Assembly: GCF_011068285.1 (NCBI RefSeq)
Contig: NZ_CP049616.1
Location: 372,001-436,000, forward strand
Source: Flagellimonas oceani
Lineage (GTDB): Bacteria; Bacteroidota; Bacteroidia; Flavobacteriales; Flavobacteriaceae
DNA: 64,000 nucleotides
Direction of reading: 5' to 3'
Position 1 is the first letter of the stretch. Each line of letters starts with the position of its first letter. A model generated the notes under the pieces. It was not told the origin of the DNA. It made no database searches and saw only the letters and a list, made by a program, of their open reading frames with translations. The translations under genes were made by a program, and so were the position numbers. This document shows, piece after piece, positions 36,388 through 45,771 of the stretch.

Positions 36388-37752
36388 ATGTCAAAATTTG
36401 AATTGAAATTACCGCAAATGGGAGAAAGTGTCGCAGAAGCTACTTTGACCAACTGGTTGAAGGAAGTCGGCGATACCATAGAGATGGACGAAGCCGTCTT
36501 TGAAATTGCCACCGACAAAGTGGATTCCGAAGTTCCCAGTGAAGTAGATGGGGTGTTGGTGGAAAAGCGGTTCGATGTAGATGATGTGATAAAAGTAGGT
36601 GAAGTCGTTGCCGTAATTCAAATTGAAGGAGAAGTTGAGCTTGCCACAGAAGATAGTTCTGAGGACGATGTTAAGGAAGAGGTTTCCGTGGAAGCGCCTG
36701 CAAGGGAGCTGGAGACCCAAATGGCCAGTGTAAAGGAATCTGTTTCAGCTCCGGTACCCGATTATTCAAGTTCAGAACGATTCTATTCACCTTTGGTGAA
36801 AAATATAGCCAAGGAAGAGAATGTTTCCATGGACGAATTGGAGGCCATTGCCGGCACCGGTAAAGAAGGCAGGGTCACTAAAAATGATATTATGGCCTAC
36901 TTGGAAAATCGTTCCAACGGAAGCCAAACAAAAGAGGAGGCCCAACCCAGACCTGAAGCCAAGCCAGAAAAAGCAGATGCACCTGCAGCACCAAAAGAGA
37001 CGGTTGCCGATAAACCAAAAGAATCCAAAATCCATGTTGGAGCAGGAGATGAGGTAATTCCGTTGACCCGCATGGGCAAATTGATCGCCCATCACATGAT
37101 CGAGAGTGTATCAACGTCCGCGCACGTGCAGAGCTTTGTAGAGGTGGACGTGACCAATGTGGTGAATTGGAGAAACAAGGTGAAAAATGCATTCCAACAG
37201 CGGGAAGGCGAAAAATTGACCTTTACGCCCATATTTATGGAAGCTGTGGCCATGGCCCTTAAAAAATATCCATTGATGAACATCTCTTTGGATGGGGACA
37301 AGGTCATCAAAAAGAAAAACATCAACTTGGGAATGGCAGCCGCCCTGCCCGATGGTAACTTGATCGTGCCCGTAATCAAAAATGCGGACCAATTGAACTT
37401 GGTGGGCATGGCCAAAACCGTGAACGACCTGGCAGAAAGGGCAAGAAACAACAAGCTAAAACCCGACGAAGTTAAGGATGGTACATATACGGTGACCAAT
37501 GTTGGTTCCTTCGGAAGTGTTTTCGGAACGCCCATTATCAATCAACCTCAAGTTGGGATTCTGGCATTGGGAGCCATCAGAAAGCTGCCATCCGTCATAG
37601 AGACCGACCAAGGAGAGTACATCGGTATCCGTAGCAAAATGTACCTCTCGCACAGTTATGATCACCGAGTGGTCAACGGTGCGTTGGGCGGAATGTTCGT
37701 AAAGGCAGTGGCCGATTATTTGGAAGCTTGGGACATAAACAGGGAAATATAG
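36388..37752 (+). CDS. Dihydrolipoamide acyltransferase, E2 component of a 2-oxo acid dehydrogenase
   Basis: The product has 454 residues from ATG 36388 (MSKFELKLPQMGES). An N-terminal lipoyl domain carries the modified Lys in ATDKVDSEV. The linker is followed by the peripheral-subunit binding domain at about 135-175 (PLVKNIAKEENVSM), a Pro/Ala/Lys linker, and the catalytic domain at about 220-454. The catalytic domain has the catalytic His in YDHRVVNGA. This form fits branched-chain or 2-oxoglutarate-type E2. E1 and E3 are not adjacent. Confidence 0.93.
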   Translation: MSKFELKLPQMGESVAEATLTNWLKEVGDTIEMDEAVFEIATDKVDSEVPSEVDGVLVEKRFDVDDVIKVGEVVAVIQIEGEVELATEDSSEDDVKEEVSVEAPARELETQMASVKESVSAPVPDYSSSERFYSPLVKNIAKEENVSMDELEAIAGTGKEGRVTKNDIMAYLENRSNGSQTKEEAQPRPEAKPEKADAPAAPKETVADKPKESKIHVGAGDEVIPLTRMGKLIAHHMIESVSTSAHVQSFVEVDVTNVVNWRNKVKNAFQQREGEKLTFTPIFMEAVAMALKKYPLMNISLDGDKVIKKKNINLGMAAALPDGNLIVPVIKNADQLNLVGMAKTVNDLAERARNNKLKPDEVKDGTYTVTNVGSFGSVFGTPIINQPQVGILALGAIRKLPSVIETDQGEYIGIRSKMYLSHSYDHRVVNGALGGMFVKAVADYLEAWDINREI

Positions 37753-37824
37753 CAGAAAACCGTTCATATTCCTGTCACTATGCTTAATTTAGAAGCCAAG
37801 TGAACCTTATTTAAAACGCCCCAC

Positions 37825-38598
37825 ATGCAATTACAATTGACCAAACCTATCTGTTTTTTTGACTTGGAGACCACTGGGACCAACGTTGCGAAGGATAGGA
37901 TTGTAGAGATTTCCATTCTAAAGGTCTATCCGAACGGAAATAAAGAAAGTAGAACATGGTTGGTAAACCCGGAGATGCCCATTCCGGCAGAATCCGAAGC
38001 CATTCATGGGATTTCCGATGAAAAAGTGGCCAACGAGCCAACGTTTAAGCAATTATCCAAGGAAATCTATGCGATGATTCGCGATAGTGACCTGGGAGGG
38101 TTCAATTCCGATAGGTTCGATATTCCGCTTTTGGCCGAGGAGATGCTGCGTGCCGATGTGGATTTTGATATGAAACGCATGGTGTCCGTTGACGTGCAGA
38201 CCATTTTCCATAAAATGGAAAAGCGCACCCTGGAAGCTGCGTACAAGTTTTACTGTGATAAGAATTTGGATGATGCCCATAGTGCCGAAGCCGATACTTT
38301 GGCAACCTACGAAGTGTTGTTGGCACAGTTGGAGCGGTATCCGGAACTTGAAAACGACGTGAAAAAACTGTCGGAGTTCACTACCCGAAGACAGAATCTT
38401 GATTTTGCAGGCTTTATCGGTCTCAATGAGAACGAGGAACCGATTTTTGCCTTCGGGAAACATAAAGGAAGAACAGTGGATGAGGTGATGGAGAAAGAGC
38501 CCGGTTATTTCGGCTGGATTTTGAACGCCGATTTCCCATTGTACACCAAAAAAGTACTTACCCAGATAAAGTTGAGCAAGCTCAACAACAAAATTTAA
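37825..38598 (+). CDS. DEDDh 3'-5' exonuclease (DnaQ-like)
   Basis: The 257-residue product has an exonuclease domain at about 8-175 with FFDLETTG, the Asp in NSDRFDIPLL, and HSAEADTLAT, which give the DEDDh set. The C-terminal segment FGKHKGRTVDEV then a Trp matches the small ExoX/DnaQ C-terminal domain. It degrades DNA or RNA 3' to 5' and may act in repair or proofreading. It lies between the E2 gene and the FAH gene on the plus strand. Confidence 0.92.
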   Translation: MQLQLTKPICFFDLETTGTNVAKDRIVEISILKVYPNGNKESRTWLVNPEMPIPAESEAIHGISDEKVANEPTFKQLSKEIYAMIRDSDLGGFNSDRFDIPLLAEEMLRADVDFDMKRMVSVDVQTIFHKMEKRTLEAAYKFYCDKNLDDAHSAEADTLATYEVLLAQLERYPELENDVKKLSEFTTRRQNLDFAGFIGLNENEEPIFAFGKHKGRTVDEVMEKEPGYFGWILNADFPLYTKKVLTQIKLSKLNNKI

Positions 38599-38630
38599 AA
38601 TAAACAAGCGTTAACCCCCATAAACAAATT

Positions 38631-39242
38631 ATGAAACTGATTTGTATAGGACGCAATTATGTAGACCACATAAATGAACTCAGTAATGAGCGTCCGGACG
38701 AACCTGTGGTTTTTATCAAACCGGATTCCGCCATCTTGCCCAAGGAGCAGGATTTTTATATCCCCGAATTTTCCGAAGACGTGCACTACGAAGTGGAAGT
38801 TTTGGTGAAAATCAAAAAAGTAGGTAAGCACATTTCCAAGGAATTTGCCCATAAATATTATGATGAAGTTGGATTGGGCATTGATTTTACGGCAAGGGAC
38901 CTTCAATCCAAATTAAAATCCAAGGGCCTGCCTTGGGAAAAGGCGAAAGGGTTCGATGGAGCGGCCGTAGTCGGGAAATGGCTGCCAAAGGACAAGTTTG
39001 AAGATTTGGACAACGTGCGTTTTTCACTCTCAAAAAATAATGAAACCGTCCAAGCAGGGAATACCTCTTTGATGCTGTGGAAGATAGATGAAATTATAGC
39101 CCACATATCAACTTATTTTATGTTGAAAAAAGGTGATATCATCTTTACCGGCACTCCTGCCGGTGTTGGTAAAGTAAGCCCAAATGACTACCTTGTGGGT
39201 ACATTGGAAGGTGAGCAAATGTTTGATATTAATGTAAAATAA
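38631..39242 (+). CDS. Fumarylacetoacetate hydrolase family protein
   Basis: The 203-residue single FAH domain starts with the typical CIGRNYVDHI. The metal-binding acidic residues lie in HYEVEVLV, with a GIDFTARDLQ block and a C-terminal FTGTPAGVGKV. Members act as acylpyruvate or oxaloacetate decarboxylases/hydrolases in the cytoplasm; the exact substrate is not defined. Its stop overlaps the start of the Hpt gene by one base (TAATG). Confidence 0.93.
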   Translation: MKLICIGRNYVDHINELSNERPDEPVVFIKPDSAILPKEQDFYIPEFSEDVHYEVEVLVKIKKVGKHISKEFAHKYYDEVGLGIDFTARDLQSKLKSKGLPWEKAKGFDGAAVVGKWLPKDKFEDLDNVRFSLSKNNETVQAGNTSLMLWKIDEIIAHISTYFMLKKGDIIFTGTPAGVGKVSPNDYLVGTLEGEQMFDINVK

Positions 39243-39580
39243 TGATTTACAACCTCGATAAAATAAATGAAATGGCGGAAGGTGACGAGGAGTTTATTAC
39301 CTCGGTAATTTCCGTTTTTTTGGAAGAAGTTCCTGAAGACCTAGAAAGCCTGGAAAAGGCGATAGGTTGCAAGGACTATGAAAATATATATAAGTTGGCC
39401 CATAAAATTAAGCCCAATGTGGATATTTTGGGTATGGAGCAAACAAGGGCCAAGGCCTTGGAAATAGAAACGCTCGGTAAGGCAACCGGTAGCATGGAGG
39501 AAATTGAACAAAAGTTTCCTTTGTTGAAAAAGGATGTGCTCCAAGTGGTCTCTGAACTTAAAAACGACTTCGATCTTTAG
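39242..39580 (+). CDS. Stand-alone Hpt (histidine phosphotransfer) domain protein
   Basis: The 112-residue four-helix product carries the phospho-accepting H54 in YKLAHKIKPNVDILGM, the classical Hpt motif. Such a protein relays phosphate between hybrid kinases and response regulators. No kinase or regulator gene is nearby, so its partners are elsewhere. It overlaps the FAH gene by one base and abuts cinA with no gap, so the three genes form one operon. Confidence 0.9.
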   Translation: MIYNLDKINEMAEGDEEFITSVISVFLEEVPEDLESLEKAIGCKDYENIYKLAHKIKPNVDILGMEQTRAKALEIETLGKATGSMEEIEQKFPLLKKDVLQVVSELKNDFDL

Positions 39581-40831
39581 ATGCAGGCCGAGATAATCAC
39601 CATTGGGGACGAGATTCTCATTGGACAGATTGTAGATTCCAATTCAGCATTTATTTCCAAAGAACTGAACAAAATTGGGGTCTCCGTTTATCAGATAACG
39701 TCGATTCAAGATGACAGGGAGCATATACTTAAGTCCTTGAAAGAGGCTGGTGAGCGTTCTTCGGTGGTCATCATCACGGGAGGTCTGGGACCAACAAAGG
39801 ACGATGTTACCAAACATACCCTTTGCGAATTTTTTGACGATGAACTGGTGCGGGACGATTCGGTGCTACATCATATTGAGGAGCTTTTCAAAAAATACAT
39901 CACCACGCCCATTTCCGATTTGAACCGGGAACAGGCCATGGTGCCTTCAAAAGCAACGGTGCTGCACAACGAGTTTGGAACAGCCCCGGGCATTTGGATG
40001 AAAAAAGGCGAAACAGCTTTTGTTTCCCTTCCCGGAGTGCCCTACGAAATGATGAATCTCATCAAAAAATCGGTGTTGCCAAAAATCATTGAAGAATATG
40101 AGCGGCCGCATATTGTCCACAAGACCATACTGACTTATGGAATGGGGGAGAGTGCGATTGCCGAAAAGCTCGAGCACTGGGAAGATAATCTGCCGTCATT
40201 CATCAAATTTGCCTATCTGCCGAATATAGGTAGTGTAAGGCTTCGACTTTCTGCTAAGGGCACGGATAAGGAAGCGCTGTTGCAGGGTATTGAAGCGCAG
40301 GTAAAAAAACTCTATCCTATTATTGGTGATATTATTTACGGGGAAGAGGAGGAAGATGGAAGGGTCGAAAAACAGATAGGTACACTGCTTACCGATAAAA
40401 AAATGAGCTTGTCCACCGCAGAAAGTTTTACGGGGGGCAGTATTGCCGAACGACTGACTTCCGTTCCCGGGGCGTCCGCCTACTTTAAAGGTAGTATGGT
40501 CTGCTATGCGACCGAGGCCAAAGTGAATTTGTTGGGGGTTCCGCAAGAACTCATTGACCAACATTCCGTAGTGAGCGAAGAAGTCGCCATTGCCATGGCA
40601 ATTGGCGTTAAAAATAAGTTGGTAACCGATTTCTCCATAGCCACCACTGGCAATGCGGGGCCCGCCAAGGGAGATTCCGATGCCGAGGTTGGGACCGTTT
40701 ATATTGGAATTGCTACCCCAAAAGGTGCTTTTGCCCAAAAATTCGTGATGGGAAAGCATCGGGACAGGGTCGTGAAAAAGTCTGTAAACAAGGCTTTTGA
40801 GCTCTTGTACAAAGAAATTTTAAATTTCTGA
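39581..40831 (+). CDS. cinA: Competence/damage-inducible protein CinA
   Basis: The 416-residue protein has the N-terminal COG1058/MoCF-like domain with [14 protein letters not shown] and [11 protein letters not shown]. The C-terminal CinA nicotinamide-nucleotide amidase domain (about 260-416) has [18 protein letters not shown] and [11 protein letters not shown]. The enzyme recycles NAD by hydrolysing NMN, and the N-terminal half acts on ADP-ribose in related proteins. It is full length and directly follows the Hpt gene. Confidence 0.95.
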   Translation: MQAEIITIGDEILIGQIVDSNSAFISKELNKIGVSVYQITSIQDDREHILKSLKEAGERSSVVIITGGLGPTKDDVTKHTLCEFFDDELVRDDSVLHHIEELFKKYITTPISDLNREQAMVPSKATVLHNEFGTAPGIWMKKGETAFVSLPGVPYEMMNLIKKSVLPKIIEEYERPHIVHKTILTYGMGESAIAEKLEHWEDNLPSFIKFAYLPNIGSVRLRLSAKGTDKEALLQGIEAQVKKLYPIIGDIIYGEEEEDGRVEKQIGTLLTDKKMSLSTAESFTGGSIAERLTSVPGASAYFKGSMVCYATEAKVNLLGVPQELIDQHSVVSEEVAIAMAIGVKNKLVTDFSIATTGNAGPAKGDSDAEVGTVYIGIATPKGAFAQKFVMGKHRDRVVKKSVNKAFELLYKEILNF

Positions 40832-40840
40832 AAAAGAATT

Positions 40841-40871
40841 TTGTACGTCCCAGTAAAATGGTATAAATTTG
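40841..40871 (+). promoter_or_regulatory. Bacteroidota promoter for the rpmB operon
   Basis: TTG at 40841-40843 and TAAATTTG at 40864-40871 are separated by 20 bases, matching the -33 TTG / -7 TAnnTTTG consensus. They lie 35 bases before rpmB. Confidence 0.7.
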
Positions 40872-40905
40872 CAGCCTCAATAAAATCACTCAAATAGTTA
40901 GGGAG

Positions 40906-41133
40906 ATGTCTAAAGTTTGTGAAGTAACAGGAAAAAAGGTGATGTTTGGAAACAACGTTTCCTTTTCTATCAATAAGACAAAAAGGAGATTTGATTCAAA
41001 TATCTCCAAGAAGAGGTTTTATATTCCAGAGGAAGATCGTTGGGTAACCTTGAACGTTTCTGCCCGTGGGTTGAAAATCATCAACAAAAAAGGAATCTCT
41101 GCTGTCTTGAAGGAAATCAATTCCAAAAAGTAA
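40906..41133 (+). CDS. rpmB: 50S ribosomal protein bL28
   Basis: The 75-residue basic protein shows CEVTGKKVMFGNNVSFSINKT and the C-terminal GLKIINKKGI typical of bL28. A consensus promoter lies upstream, and rpmG follows after 28 bases. Confidence 0.97.
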   Translation: MSKVCEVTGKKVMFGNNVSFSINKTKRRFDSNISKKRFYIPEEDRWVTLNVSARGLKIINKKGISAVLKEINSKK

Positions 41134-41161
41134 GTTGTAAAAGCATTATAAGTACAATACA

Positions 41162-41344
41162 ATGGCAAAGAAAGGAAATAGGGTTCAGGTAATTTTAGAG
41201 TGTACAGAGCACAAGGAATCTGGTATGCCAGGTACTTCTAGATACATTACCACAAAGAACAAGAAGAACACGCCAGATAGGATGGAAATCAAAAAGTACA
41301 ATCCTATCCTTAAGCGTATGACCGTTCATAAAGAAATTAAGTAA
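41162..41344 (+). CDS. rpmG: 50S ribosomal protein bL33
   Basis: The 60-residue basic protein has [21 protein letters not shown], as in bL33. It lacks the Cys pairs of the zinc-binding form (the region reads ILECTEHKE, with a single Cys), so it is the C- form. It lies between rpmB and the DUF4295 gene. Confidence 0.96.
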   Translation: MAKKGNRVQVILECTEHKESGMPGTSRYITTKNKKNTPDRMEIKKYNPILKRMTVHKEIK

Positions 41345-41382
41345 TCGCTTTTTACAAAGTAAAAGGCAGAAAAATATAAGCC

Positions 41383-41535
41383 ATGGCAAAGAAAACAGTA
41401 GCAACACTTCAGTCATCATCCAAGAGATTGACCAAAGCCATAAAAATGGTAAAATCTCCCAAAACAGGGGCTTACACTTTTGTAGAGTCTGTAATGGCAC
41501 CGGAAATGGTGAATGACTGGTTGAACAGCAAATAA
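41383..41535 (+). CDS. DUF4295 domain-containing ribosome-associated small protein
   Basis: The 50-residue basic protein begins MAKKTVATLQSSSKRLTKAI and ends WLNSK. It belongs to the DUF4295 family, which in Bacteroidota is almost always encoded between rpmG and ftsY, as here. Position and charge suggest a role at the ribosome. It is short and easily missed by gene finders. Confidence 0.93.
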   Translation: MAKKTVATLQSSSKRLTKAIKMVKSPKTGAYTFVESVMAPEMVNDWLNSK

Positions 41536-41562
41536 GGAAAAATCCCTTATAAACAATATCGA

Positions 41563-41586
41563 GGCCGCTTTTAGCGGCTTTTTTTA
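41563..41586 (+). terminator. Rho-independent terminator of the rpmB-rpmG-DUF4295 operon
   Basis: Stem GGCCGC / GCGGCT (one G-T pair) with a 5-base loop, followed by about seven T residues, 27 bases after the DUF4295 stop. Confidence 0.85.
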
Positions 41587-41674
41587 TTCCCTTAATTTTC
41601 CTTTGATGCTCCAACTCGGAGTTGCTATGGCATTTCAAAGGAATTTAGTGTTAACAAAACTCCCCTTACTTTCC

Positions 41675-41682
41675 TATCTTTG
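41675..41682 (+). promoter_or_regulatory. Probable -7 element for ftsY
   Basis: TATCTTTG matches TAnnTTTG and lies 21 bases before the ftsY start, after the preceding terminator. Confidence 0.45.
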
Positions 41683-41703
41683 ACCATTCTCAAAGAACAC
41701 AGG

Positions 41704-42660
41704 ATGAGCTTATTCAAAAATATATTTTCAAAGGATAAAAAGGAGACCTTGGACAAGGGACTCGAAAAATCCAAGACCAGCTTTTTTGGCAAACTGGGGA
41801 AGGCCGTAGCGGGTAAGTCAAAGGTAGATGATGAGGTGCTGGACAATCTGGAAGAGGTGCTGGTCACTTCCGATGTGGGCGTAAATACAACCCTAAAAAT
41901 CATCGAGCGGATTGAAGAGCGTGTGTCTCGCGACAAATACATGGGTACCGACGAACTCAATACCATTCTTCGCGAGGAAATAGCGGGGTTGCTCTCTGAG
42001 ACCCATACCGGTGAAGAAACCGAAATAAGCATACCAAAGGATAAAAAACCATACGTAATTATGGTGGTAGGCGTAAACGGTGTTGGAAAAACGACCACTA
42101 TCGGGAAACTGGCCCATAAGTTAAAAGGAAAGGGAATGAAAGTGGTTCTTGGGGCGGCCGATACGTTCCGTGCCGCTGCCATTGACCAATTGGAGGTTTG
42201 GGCAAAACGAGTAGATGTGCCCATTGTAAAGCAAAAAATGGGGAGTGACCCCGCTTCCGTAGCGTTTGATACCCTAAATTCCGCAGTCGCTGAAAATGCT
42301 GATGTTGTATTGGTCGATACTGCTGGTCGTTTGCACAATAAAGTCAATTTAATGAACGAGCTGTCCAAAGTAAAGCGCGTTATGCAAAAAGTGGTTCCAG
42401 ATGCCCCTCACGAAGTACTTTTGGTACTGGATGGGTCTACAGGGCAGAATGCTTTTGAACAGGCCAAACAATTTACCAAGGCTACCGAAGTGACCAGCTT
42501 GGCTGTGACCAAATTGGACGGTACCGCCAAAGGAGGCGTGGTCATCGGTATTTCTGACCAATTCCAGATTCCGGTAAAATATATTGGCGTCGGCGAGGGT
42601 ATTGAAGACCTTCAGGTGTTCAATAAATATGAGTTTGTGGATTCATTCTTCAAAATTTAG
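41704..42660 (+). CDS. ftsY: Signal recognition particle receptor FtsY
   Basis: The 318-residue product starts at ATG 41704 (MSLFKNIFSKDKKE). It shows the SRP54-type four-helix N domain and the GTPase G domain with VGVNGVGKTTTIGKLA (P-loop), ADTFRAAA, DTAGR and TKLDGTAKGG. It docks ribosome-SRP complexes to the Sec translocon at the inner membrane. The acidic A domain of E. coli FtsY is nearly absent, as in other Bacteroidota. Confidence 0.97.
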   Translation: MSLFKNIFSKDKKETLDKGLEKSKTSFFGKLGKAVAGKSKVDDEVLDNLEEVLVTSDVGVNTTLKIIERIEERVSRDKYMGTDELNTILREEIAGLLSETHTGEETEISIPKDKKPYVIMVVGVNGVGKTTTIGKLAHKLKGKGMKVVLGAADTFRAAAIDQLEVWAKRVDVPIVKQKMGSDPASVAFDTLNSAVAENADVVLVDTAGRLHNKVNLMNELSKVKRVMQKVVPDAPHEVLLVLDGSTGQNAFEQAKQFTKATEVTSLAVTKLDGTAKGGVVIGISDQFQIPVKYIGVGEGIEDLQVFNKYEFVDSFFKI

Positions 42661-42664
42661 ACTT

Positions 42665-44326
42665 ATGTTCAGATATCTTCTTTTTTCTTTATTATTGATT
42701 GGTTCTATTTCTTGTAAACAGAAGGAAGCCGAACCCAAGGAAGATATTGTTCTCTGGACACCTTATAACGATTCTGCTGAAGTGGCAGCCAGTGCGGACA
42801 ATGAGAACGAGCGGATGCGATACAAATTCATCCAAAGTAAAGTGTTGGATAAAAATGAGGTGTTTTTACCTCTGTATGATGAGGTGTCCCAATTCACCGA
42901 GGAGCAATATGAGAAAATGAAGCCTTTGGTCTTGGAGCAAGATATCCCATCCATTCAAAACCAAATCGATGCAGGTACTTTTACCTATGAAGATTTGGTG
43001 TTGTTTTATCTGCACCGCATCTACAAATACGAATTGCCCAACAATACTACCCTAAATACCATCATTGCATTGAACCCAAATGTGCTCGAGGAAGCACGGC
43101 AACTGGATGAAAGCAAGGATATCCATCACCTTATTTACGGTATGCCCATTTTATTGAAGGATAACATTGGAGCCGCCGAAATGAAGACGACGGCAGGTGC
43201 CATCGCGCTTAAAGAAAACCAGACGGATGATGCCTTTATCGTGGAGCGCTTAAAACAAAAAGGGGCGCTTATTTTAGGTAAGGTAAACCTAAGTGAATGG
43301 GCCAATTTTATCTGTGGGGTATGCCCCAATGGCCAAAGTGCTGTTGGCGGACAGACCTTGAATCCCTACGGAAGAAGGATTTTTGATACGGGTGGTTCCA
43401 GCGCGGGCAGTGGAACTTCTACAGCAGCCAACTATGCCGTAGGTGCGGTAGGAACCGAAACTTCAGGAAGTATACTTTCCCCATCCAGTCAGAATTCAGT
43501 GGTGGGGTTAAAACCAACCATCGGTTTGTTGAGTCGAACAGGGATCGTGCCCATATCCAGTACGTTGGACACGCCAGGCCCAATGACCAAAAATGTAACC
43601 GATAATGCCATTCTCTTGGATGCCATGCTGGGCAAGGACGAGGCAGATTATAAATCGGTAAGTGCGGAACCGGGCATTTTATCCGCATGGATGAACCCGG
43701 AATCCCTTAATGAGATTCGACTTGGCGTAATGAAGAACTTAATGGAACGGGATTCCATTTATGCTGCGAACGTCGAAGCTTTACGGCAAGCTGGCGCTCA
43801 AATTGTTGAATTTGAACCAGAAAATATTCCCTTGGAAGGTTTTACCACCTTGTTGAATCTGGATATGGAAGAGGATTTGCCCGCTTATCTTAGCGCAGAG
43901 GTAAAAGATAGGGATGCGGTACGAGTAGAATCGGTAGAAGATGTGGTTGCCTTCAACAAGCAAGATTCCTTGGTTCGTATACCTTATGGGCAAGCCCGTT
44001 TTGATGGTATTTTGGCCGATTCGACCACCGCGGAACAATTTGAAAAAATAAAAAAGGACTTGAAAGCATCGGGAAGCGCTTTTTTCAAAATAATGGAAGA
44101 GAAAAATCTCGATGCCGTGTTGAGCATCAACAATTATCATGCAGGTTACGCCGCTGTGGCCGAATATCCAGCATTGACCATCCCGATGGGATATAAGGCC
44201 GATGGTGAGCCGGAAAGTTTGACCTTTATCGGCAAACCTTTCTCGGAAGCACATCTACTGCGTATTGGAAAAGCATTTGAAGAACTTACCATGGCTAGGA
44301 AAATTCCAGAAGGCTATAAGGACTAA
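42665..44326 (+). CDS. Amidase signature family lipoprotein
   Basis: The product has 553 residues from ATG 42665 (MFRYLLFSLLLIGSISC), with lipobox SISC. The amidase signature domain has the catalytic Lys in LLKDNIG, the Gly/Ser-rich stretch TGGSSAGSGTS with the cis-Ser, and the nucleophile Ser in GTETSGSI. The amidase region starts after about 130 residues that are not part of the conserved domain. It should hydrolyse amides at the cell surface or in the periplasm. It begins 4 bases after ftsY. Confidence 0.92.
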   Translation: MFRYLLFSLLLIGSISCKQKEAEPKEDIVLWTPYNDSAEVAASADNENERMRYKFIQSKVLDKNEVFLPLYDEVSQFTEEQYEKMKPLVLEQDIPSIQNQIDAGTFTYEDLVLFYLHRIYKYELPNNTTLNTIIALNPNVLEEARQLDESKDIHHLIYGMPILLKDNIGAAEMKTTAGAIALKENQTDDAFIVERLKQKGALILGKVNLSEWANFICGVCPNGQSAVGGQTLNPYGRRIFDTGGSSAGSGTSTAANYAVGAVGTETSGSILSPSSQNSVVGLKPTIGLLSRTGIVPISSTLDTPGPMTKNVTDNAILLDAMLGKDEADYKSVSAEPGILSAWMNPESLNEIRLGVMKNLMERDSIYAANVEALRQAGAQIVEFEPENIPLEGFTTLLNLDMEEDLPAYLSAEVKDRDAVRVESVEDVVAFNKQDSLVRIPYGQARFDGILADSTTAEQFEKIKKDLKASGSAFFKIMEEKNLDAVLSINNYHAGYAAVAEYPALTIPMGYKADGEPESLTFIGKPFSEAHLLRIGKAFEELTMARKIPEGYKD

Positions 44327-44393
44327 CTTTTGGGTAAAGAAACATGTCCATTAAAATTGTAGTCAATTGAGGCTATAATGGCCTGTGTTATTG

Positions 44394-44401
44394 TATTTTT
44401 G
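44394..44401 (+). promoter_or_regulatory. Probable -7 element for rimO
   Basis: TATTTTTG matches TAnnTTTG, 19 bases before the rimO start. A TTG occurs 24 bases further upstream, slightly beyond the usual spacing. Confidence 0.45.
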
Positions 44402-44420
44402 CACTCCATTTAAAGGAACT

Positions 44421-45728
44421 ATGCGCACAAAATCGCTTAAAAAGAACAAAATCAATGTAGTGACCTTGGGTTGCAGCAAAAATGTCTACGACTCTGAGGT
44501 GTTGATGGGGCAATTGCGCGCCAACAACAAGGAGGTCGCCCATGAAGAGGAAGGCAATGTGGTGGTAATCAATACCTGCGGGTTTATCGCCAATGCCAAG
44601 GAGGAAAGTGTGAACACTATCTTGGAATATGTTCAAAAGAAGGAGGCCGGTGATGTTGATAAAGTTTTTGTGACCGGTTGTTTGAGCGAGCGTTACAAAC
44701 CGGATTTGGAGAAAGAAATCCCAAATGTCGACCAATATTTCGGAACAAGTGAGCTGCCCAATCTATTGAAGGCGCTGGGGGCAGACTATAAGCACGAATT
44801 GATCGGTGAGCGTTTAACGACCACACCAAAAAATTACGCATATCTTAAAATAGCCGAAGGTTGCGACCGTCCCTGCTCTTTCTGCGCCATTCCATTAATG
44901 CGCGGAAAGCATCGTAGCACACCCATTGAGGATTTGGTGGCCGAGGCCGAAAAATTGGCTGCCAACGGTGTCAAAGAACTCATTTTGATAGCCCAAGACC
45001 TTACCTATTATGGTCTTGATCTTTATAAAAAACGAAACTTGGCCCAATTGCTCCAAGCCTTGGTAAAAGTGGAAGGAATCGAGTGGATTCGTTTGCACTA
45101 CGCCTTCCCAACAGGCTTCCCGATGGATGTTTTGGAAGTGATGCGCAACGAGCCTAAGATTTGCAATTATATCGATATTCCCCTACAGCATATATCCGAC
45201 TCCATTCTTAAAAGTATGCGACGCGGCACCACACAGGCCAAGACCACAAAATTGCTGAGGGATTTTAGGGAAGCGGTTCCCGAAATGGCCATACGCACCA
45301 CCTTGATTGTGGGTTACCCCGGAGAAACCGAGGAGGATTTCGACATCTTGAAGCAATGGGTGCAGGATATGCGTTTTGAGCGTTTGGGCTGTTTTACCTA
45401 TAGCCACGAGGAGAACACGCATGCCTACAATTTGGTAGATGATGTTTCCGATGAGGTGAAGCAAGAACGTGCGAACATCATCATGGAAATCCAATCGCAA
45501 ATATCTTGGGAGTTGAATCAAGAAAAAATCGGTCAGACTTTCCGTTGCATAATCGATAGAAAGGAAGGCAACCATTTTGTGGGCCGTACCGAATTTGATT
45601 CGCCCGATGTGGATAACGAAGTCTTGATAGATGCCACAAAGTTTTATGTGAAAACAGGCGATTTTTTGGATGTCAAGATTACAGATGCTTCGGACTATGA
45701 TCTATTCGGGGAGCCCGTTGCCAACTAG
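44421..45728 (+). CDS. rimO: Ribosomal protein uS12 methylthiotransferase RimO
   Basis: The 435-residue radical-SAM enzyme has the N-terminal UPF0004 domain with C18, C53 and C87 for one [4Fe-4S] cluster. The CxxxCxxC site C148/C152/C155 holds the SAM cluster, and a C-terminal TRAM domain begins around residue 370. The motif EGCDRPCSFCAIPLMRGKH is the RimO signature. It modifies an aspartate of ribosomal protein uS12. It is transcribed after the amidase gene but has its own promoter box. Confidence 0.96.
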   Translation: MRTKSLKKNKINVVTLGCSKNVYDSEVLMGQLRANNKEVAHEEEGNVVVINTCGFIANAKEESVNTILEYVQKKEAGDVDKVFVTGCLSERYKPDLEKEIPNVDQYFGTSELPNLLKALGADYKHELIGERLTTTPKNYAYLKIAEGCDRPCSFCAIPLMRGKHRSTPIEDLVAEAEKLAANGVKELILIAQDLTYYGLDLYKKRNLAQLLQALVKVEGIEWIRLHYAFPTGFPMDVLEVMRNEPKICNYIDIPLQHISDSILKSMRRGTTQAKTTKLLRDFREAVPEMAIRTTLIVGYPGETEEDFDILKQWVQDMRFERLGCFTYSHEENTHAYNLVDDVSDEVKQERANIIMEIQSQISWELNQEKIGQTFRCIIDRKEGNHFVGRTEFDSPDVDNEVLIDATKFYVKTGDFLDVKITDASDYDLFGEPVAN

Positions 45729-45771
45729 TCTGTAATTTTTTAAGACTGCTCGTTGTACTCAAGTCTGATGA